A DNA stretch of 64,000 bases, from positions 93,476,773 through 93,540,772 of the forward strand of contig CM047817.1 of the NCBI GenBank assembly GCA_026214975.1, read 5' to 3'. Of this stretch, positions 57,315 to 64,000 are shown piece after piece; position 1 is the stretch's first letter; every line of letters begins with the position of its first letter. The notes beneath the pieces were generated by a model. It did no database searches and was not told where the DNA came from. It saw only the letters and a program-made list of their open reading frames with translations. Source of the DNA: Gentiana macrophylla. Its lineage: Eukaryota > Streptophyta > Magnoliopsida > Gentianales > Gentianaceae. Position numbers and translations under genes: made by a program.

Positions 57315-60300
57315 AAAAGCGGATGAGACATATCCATCAATGCCGCACCCTCCAAGCACTCGACTTGGTACACCGATTAGCTAGGTTGTCGACTCGAGAC
57401 GATCTTTAGGATTGAAACGCTGTCGGTCCTTCCAATCAGCGGTACTTTCTCTCAATATGCTTTTGACTTCTTGTGACCGAGAAGATCCTTCTAAGCTATC
57501 TCATCACTGCTTTTTCACAATGAAGTGATATCGGCTTATCGGACCGGAATTACTCCTGCACCAAAAAGGAAATTCTAAGCACTATGAGTAAACACCGAGC
57601 CCGAGATCAACTTAATGATCATCCTTAATCGACTACAAGTCGAATCGCAGTGGTCAACCATATTCAACCGCAATTGACTCGCTTTAAGTCGACTTGCCCT
57701 TATCCTGCAGAGACTCTATCCCATTTTCTTTTATCCGAAGATTTGGAGAATCATTCCGAAAGGTAGGGTAGTACTACTCGATGAATGCTGCAACCAGTAT
57801 ATGCATAATCATCTTATTCAATAAGATAGGTGGGATAGCCAATGATTCATTCTCGTGAATTTGACCGAATCAAATTCTTAGAATATAGTCCAATTCTCTC
57901 ATCCAGAGAATCTTGGCGTGTCGGGCTCCGACTTCGATAGCACACCCATGTTGTTTCCAACCGCTTTAGTGTTATAATTTATGAACACTAATGCTACTAC
58001 TTTACCAATATTGATATCCAAATACTAAAAACTTATCAATATTTTGGTCAAGTCCACATATTTTAAAACATGTGACTTTTAAACGACCGAGAGGTTCTCA
58101 TAAATCCACAAAGGATATAAGCCATGGCAGCTTCCTACCAATGGTTCTTTCTGAATAAATTAAGATATCGTTAATCTCACAAAAAAGGTCTTAGGGAATC
58201 ACCCCTATCTTCTGCTTTGTAACGAATCCGTTATTCATTCTTAGCTAAAACCCTTATGTTCTGAATGAATTCAGATTCCGTTGTTCGGCAAGAAAGTCTC
58301 AGGGAATCACCCCTATTTTCTACTTTCTAACGAAATCTAGCAAGACTGAGTGGTGAGAGAGTTCAAGGTCTGGTTAACTCTCTACTTGTCAGGGAATCAC
58401 CCCTATACCACTCAACCTTGCGCTGAAAGTTTAAACTTTCCTATTCATTCGACTCTTTTCCGTGTAGATCCAATTGCTCCCACTGGGCCTGAGACACTCA
58501 GGTGGTTCTACAAGAGGTCGAATGTAGAACCCGGAGTACCAAAACTCCATTCACAGGTTAAGGTTTTCAAACCAACCTCTATAATCGTAATCCTATACTG
58601 ACCCACCAAGAGCTATAGTTATCAATCACCCCAAAGAGATTATAAAGTCCACAAAATCACAATGGGTCAACGGTTATACCATACTCCCACCGCGTTTTGG
58701 GTGGATTGACATTCCGATCTAGTAGTATTTATCGTTGTAATCACCAACAACCGATGTTGGACGTGGTCCGATTAAATCGAGATAGTAACTACCTTTGGGT
58801 AACCATACTCCAAGGTTTAAGGTCACATTTATAGATTCTATCGTAAGGCTTGTGACAGCTTCAACCGCCACTTTCGATCTCAAGAATCTTATAACCAACC
58901 TTCACTCGACGCATTAAGATATTTCACGAACAAATCACAATCTGAACGTATGAGCAAAATCTCCAAATTACCTTCAAGCATTAAATGCTAAATGCCTACA
59001 TTTACGGAAGTGGTGTGAACCGAATTCACTCCTTATCCATAAATTCACTAGCATCTTCTAGTAGACTTCTCGGTTTACATAATAATGTTAACCGTTATTT
59101 TGCAACCAATTATCTTAATCGAGTCTAGCGATGTATTGTAGCACATCAATAACTATATAGGGCAAGTCTATGGTTTCTTTCTCAAAGAGAAACATTCCAC
59201 TAGAGGGCGTGGCCGAGCATCACCCCAAGACTATGCTATAACCTATTTATGAGCATGGAATACTCTATTCTCTCTAAAATCGAGACTCCACCTCATATTC
59301 TTTTGATAAACTCGAATCACGTTTGGAGTAGTTATCGGACAAAATGTCACCACTCAAAAACTCCCACTAGCTTGTATCTCTCACTGTGACCCGAAGGTCA
59401 CTGTGAACAAGCTATGTTACCTCTTCAAATCTATTACCCTTTCCCGATTGAAAGGAAACTTAGTCATTGTTCCTTTGAGATAGTGTTCTTAGACCGGAGA
59501 TAGGAATCACCCTTAGCCGACCGTCGGTCTTATCTCAGGATATATGCACTAATTAATAGATATTGAAGGTCGTTTATCCGAATACGGAAACCTTTTACCT
59601 TTAATAGTTTTAGATGTGTTACACATACCTATTCACTTTTCTTAGTGGTTCTCTCTTTATCGGACAAAAGTCCGAGTCACGATTCGTACTACAAATGTTA
59701 TCTTCACTTTGTTTAAGGCAAATCAGTAGTATCGAGATGAAAGTGAATCCATTTGGTCCAACGAATCAGAAAAGTAAAAATAAATTTTTCTCGTGATATT
59801 CAAGATAGAATCCAAATTCATTTCCTTATATCACTCCCACTATTCTAGCCTCAAAAATTACGCCCGTTGTCTACTTTATTAATTGTTAATGCACGACTTC
59901 CTTGTTCTTCCAAAGAACTAAGCTACCGAGTCAAGTTACTCGGTTAAGAAAGTCGCTAAGATTCATTGGTTAGTGATTCAAATCACTTTCCTTATTCTAT
60001 ACTTTCTTTAATTAATGTTTCGGTTTAGCCTCAAAACTTCGCTAAGATGATTAACACTTATAGACATTCTTTCCCATTCTTAACTTTCCTTAAAAGGAAA
60101 TAGTCTTGAACTAGCGATTCGTTTGAGTAGACACTACTCGTGAACTGTGGGATGTCTAATGAAAGTGTTACCAGTGGGGACTGATTTTCTAATAAATTAG
60201 AAAAACATAATAAAAAAGCTCCCACTAGTTTATCGGTTCCAAATACCGCCTAACTAGCGACACTTTAATTTATGATTCTCCAATTTTTCTATCGTAAAAT

Positions 60301-62637
60301 TTCTCGTGTACATTACACAATTCACTGTAAGAATTTTATCGTCCCCAATCATCTTTCAAACTAACTACGGTTGTCTCTCGCTCGCACGAGCGACAAAGAT
60401 AGTTGACACGCCTATTTACGCCACTTAAGTTTTGAAGGCTTCAAGAGAAATATCTCTTCCGAAAAATTAATCGCATGTGAGATTAATAGGTACAACGCTC
60501 AAGTTACTAACCACTTTTAACGAAGTCATTACTAGTCAATTTTACACTAGCAATCTAGCACCTTAGAGAGATATATATAACAGCTTGTAAATAAAATTGA
60601 CGTAATAAATCCAAATCATACACTACTAAAATTTTAGGAACATAAACTAAGTACTTATAGTCTATCCTACTGCTCCAAGGATTTAATCTAACGCCTCGAA
60701 GCCGCCTTAGGGTAGGTCAAAGAGGTTTCGATTAATATTGAAGATCGATTGAGAATCGAACATCTCATTTGTGATCTTCAATCACCTTTCCTTTTCAGCC
60801 AAGGTACTTCCAAAAATACCTTTTATGAGTGTGACCTCACTGTCTCGATTTTTAGGTAGACCCCGAGTGTGCGCTTTTAGGGTCGGTCGGTGACCCGACG
60901 AGTACCCAAAATCCTATCCTTTCGGAGACCAAGCCTTGAATTTTGATAGCGGTGAAGGCCTTCCTTAGGAGGCCGGTCCCAGCCGGCACGAGGCGTCACC
61001 ATTCTCTCACGTTGCTTGTGTCAACAAGAGGCCGTGGGGTCGGCCGTCGCCTCTCCCGCTCCCACTCAATATTTTGAAAAAGTGGTGGGTTTATCGATCA
61101 CGCTTTTGGACTTGATGTTACATTAAGGAACAATAAATCATAGGCCCGAATGTTGTCGGTTATGTGGGGCTAGCCCACCCGACCTATTCGTTAGAACATA
61201 TGTGGCCGCCGGACGGGTCAAGGCTAGGAGAGGTCCGTTGAGCCGTAGTGGCTCTTCGGATGGCTCAAGATTGCCGCACTTCCGTGCAAACGCCACACGT
61301 GGAGGTGAAGTCGATTGAGCCGTAACTCACTGTTGACCACCCAACCGTGGTTAAACCACTTTCGAACCTGTTTGCCCGTGATTATCCAATCCTTAAACAT
61401 CAAACTTTCACGTAGACACTACGGAACAAAAACGTAATCTCGCTCTTAGGTAAGGTGGAATTCACCAAGAATCCAACACCTTAACCACGAGGTTTCGGGA
61501 TTTTACTCCTTATGCTTTCGCAGAGTGGGATTCACCGAGAATCCATCACCCAACCTCGACGATTGAAAAAACCCGTGTTCCTCGGTTTTTACCTAATTAG
61601 TTTCTAATTAATATCAAACAATTAATTAAAACTAATCGTGTGTTTTATACATGCCTAACTAATTTCTCGAATTAATTTCTACATGTATGCATATGGAGTG
61701 GAATTCATGATATGATGCATGTCATGGCAATTTTCCGATTCTACTCATACAATCTACACATGTATACTAGTGCGGAAAATAAACACCGAGATGATGGACC
61801 GTTAAGACTTCCCCAGTGAATTAATCTATTCAAAATAAATTAAAACCCTAATCTGCAGCTGTTAAGAATCTTCGACGATCGGCACATCAAACGAACTTGG
61901 ATCGGGATGAAACTTTCCAGATCTGATCTTCATTCTCCGGACTTCATGATGGACGGTCGGATCGGAGCTTTGACTTGTCAATCTTCCTCAGTGAGCCGCC
62001 CAACTTGCTGCTGAAACAGACTCTCACAGCAGCGCATCATATACTTCCCGAGGCCGATCGGGGATCAAGATGAATCCCGATCGTCCTTAAACTTTTATCT
62101 CACGTCCTCAACTCCATGATATGAGATCTGACCGGTCGGATTTTAATTTGAACGGTCCAATTGTTCCCAGAAAATCGAAGAAGTCACAGTTAGGGTTTCT
62201 GTGAATCCTGCGTTTTTCTGTTACAGCAGCCACTTCGCAGCAACAAACGGAAACCCAAACGGACTCTGATCGACGCCATATTTTGTGGGATTGTTCATCA
62301 AATTCCAATCTTGATTCTGACCGGAGGGATCTTCGTTTTAACGGCTCAAACAACGGAAAAAACGAAAATACTAAACAGCTAATGTACAGATCTATTTTCT
62401 GGAAATTAAAATTGCAATAATAAATAAATTACATAATTTCCTATACTCATATGAACGAATTTTCATCGTTTATATGAGTTTACAATAGATCTAACGGGAA
62501 AACGGTGCCAACCCCAATCCATCTCTTCAACCATAGCAATTTAAAAATTATTAATGCATAATAATAAGTAAAATATCACCTACATGCAATTCCACTCCTT
62601 TAAATCGTTTAATTACGATTATGACTATATAAATCGT
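57315..62637 (-). other. Non-coding interior of element E
   Basis: No frame above about 85 codons and no motif of gag, protease, RT, RNase H or integrase in any frame. It contains direct repeats of GGGAATCACCCCTAT (58194-58208, 58300-58314, 58391-58405), a G+C-rich block with hairpins at 60840-61060 (for example GCCGGTCCCAGCCGGC near 60980), and a duplicated segment with (G)GAATTCACC(A/G)AGAATCCA at 61455-61480 and 61525-61545. The last 600 bases before the primer site would be the RNA leader. Confidence 0.7.
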
Positions 62638-62657
62638 GGAACCTTGCTCCGATACCA
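62638..62657 (-). promoter_or_regulatory. Primer binding site of element E (initiator tRNA-Met type)
   Basis: Minus strand TGGTATCGGAGCAAGGTTCC; the usual plant site complementary to initiator tRNA-Met begins TGGTATCAGAGC, so there is one difference in the first 12 bases. Two bases separate it from the LTR. Confidence 0.85.
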
Positions 62658-62659
62658 CA

Positions 62660-64000
62660 TGAAGGATGCAGGTTCTTAGATCTAAACGAGTTAGATCTAT
62701 GCGCAGCGGATGGATCACGATTTATATATCAAATACATAATTAAAGGACTTAAGTACTACAAGGGGGTTTAAGATTATGTTACCAATAACGGGAAGAGTC
62801 GCCTTGATCTTCCGATGTGTTCTCCAAACGGCGGTTGGTGGACACCCTTCTTGATACACAAACCTCCTCGATATGCAACACTAAGAAAAACTCCAAGTTT
62901 TTCTTCCTCTAAAACCCTGCAGACAAGAGAAACAAATTTTTTCTCTTTTTTTTAATGAGTGGGGCGAAATTTTGCATTCCTTTTGTCTTGGAAGAACTCT
63001 CTTTATATAGGAGAGTAAATCTCTGGCTCCAAGTTTCTAATTAATTAAATAAATAATTAAAAGAAATCACAATAAAGGATAATTCCATTTATAAAAGATT
63101 GTGATTAATCAATCAATCAATTACAAATCAATTATCTTTTATTAATTAATTATTTAACAAGTAAATAATTAATCACACAAGAAAATCAATTCTTGCCCTT
63201 TTAATAGCTAGGGAGGCGCCACACACTAGGGTTTAGGCCCACGTAAAATGTCTTTTTCATGTATTATATATATTCAAATTTCAACTAAATAATATTTTGC
63301 ATATCAATTAATTAGCCCAACCAATTAATTATCAATGAGGCCCAAAAACAGAAAAACATCCGAATTACAGGAGCCACATCGGGGACCATGGACCTATAAC
63401 TTGATAGCTCCACAATTAATTATTCATCGAATGTAATAAGTACATTAATTATTAATTCCGGGATTACGCCACCATAAACCCGAAATCAACTCTACCGATT
63501 ATAGATGTATACTTATACTCAACCCATGTAGTGAATAAGCGTCCATTGATATAATCACTACATACGGATTAACCTCCATAGATCGTCCATTCTCGAGTGG
63601 GAAGTCTCCGTGAACCCGACTTCGAATATCTTATCCTTATTTACCATTAACCCCTCGATGATCAATTAGTATGCATATCCGACTAGTAGCTAATTAGTCA
63701 AATGCGAAACTCCCGGATCGATCACTTTCTTAGGGCTAACAAATAAGGGATCGTTCTCTCTACTTCCCGCAGGAAGAAATGGATTCCATGTCTGTGAAAA
63801 TCGTAACTACTCACTCATCCTGGAGATAGTGCCAATGAGAAGTGGCTTGGAACACATATTAAAGTGAACCGTAACTAACACATCAAACACTACCCCGGAC
63901 AAGCAACACCCGTGATCACCTCAGATTAAGGTTGATCCATATATGATCATCTAATGATTTAATAAGATTCCTCGATTACGGAATTATACCGAGAAATTCG
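62660..64000 (-). repeat. 5' LTR of element E, cut by window end
   Basis: First 1341 bp of the LTR, aligned to 55524-56880. TATA box on minus at about 63000-63010. Differences from the left LTR include CTGCAG versus CTAG-type changes and single-base indels. Confidence 0.93.

Larger units (their letters stand above)
55524..64000 (-). mobile_element. Element E: large non-coding LTR element (LARD-like), incomplete at window end
   Basis: Left LTR 55524-57226, internal region 57227-62659, right LTR 62660 to beyond 64000. The primer site (initiator tRNA-Met type) is next to the right LTR and the polypurine tract next to the left LTR, so the element is on minus. No gag or pol frame is found in the 5.4-kb interior. 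It depends on another element for movement, as LARDs do. Its LTRs are nearly identical apart from small differences mostly at CAG/CTG sites. It is inserted in the LTR of D. Confidence 0.85.

Overview
The window is repeat-rich nuclear DNA of a flowering plant, most likely a eudicot (the species cannot be named from this sequence). It contains plant Ty3/gypsy (Athila-type) LTR retrotransposons primed by tRNA-Asp, two CACTA (En/Spm) DNA transposons with TNP2-type transposases, a Stowaway-like MITE, and one fragment of a cellular gene (prohibitin). No intact host gene, rRNA, tRNA or CRISPR is seen. Nearly all recognisable coding sequence belongs to transposons and is broken by frameshifts. All LTR retrotransposons lie on the minus strand; both CACTA transposases lie on the plus strand.

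Layout. 1-2688 is the end of a contig. It duplicates 38208-40904, including the first bases of a CACTA insertion, and is followed by a 100-N scaffold gap (2689-2788). 2789-22993 is Athila element B. Its 3' LTR is cut by the gap, and its body is split between the RNase H and integrase regions by a second, complete Athila element A (6032-16633) flanked by a 5-bp target duplication. 22994-33346 is CACTA-1: a leader region, a minus-strand prohibitin fragment, a TNP2 transposase, a second Ptta/En/Spm-type ORF, and a right end with subterminal repeats and terminal inverted repeat. Its left end is not visible. 33347-37407 is an older LTR element (F): a non-coding internal remnant, a tRNA-Asp primer site and a 1.33-kb LTR. 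37408-55523 is element D, another Athila-like element reduced to gag C-terminus plus integrase. It is interrupted by the complete 11.95-kb CACTA-2 (40789-52741, target duplication CAC), which carries an unusual higher-order satellite array, a MITE, a TNP2 gene and a second ORF. 55524-64000 is element E, whose 1.7-kb LTRs enclose about 5.4 kb without recognisable coding sequence (a LARD-like non-autonomous element). E is inserted in the LTR of D and runs off the window.

How the parts relate. The region is a stack of insertions: F and D are oldest; CACTA-1 landed in F, CACTA-2 and E in D; B landed beside or inside CACTA-1; A landed in B. In elements A and B the visible order is gag, protease, reverse transcriptase, RNase H, integrase between U3 promoters with TATA boxes and a polypurine tract. 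In the CACTA elements TNP2 would act on the subterminal repeats, with the second ORF as its partner (inference from the family).

Caution. Paired copies (A versus B, the two E LTRs, 1-2688 versus 38208-40904) differ mostly by small changes at CAG/CTG sites. This looks like a systematic consensus error at CHG-methylated cytosines. Many frameshifts reported here may therefore not exist in the plant.
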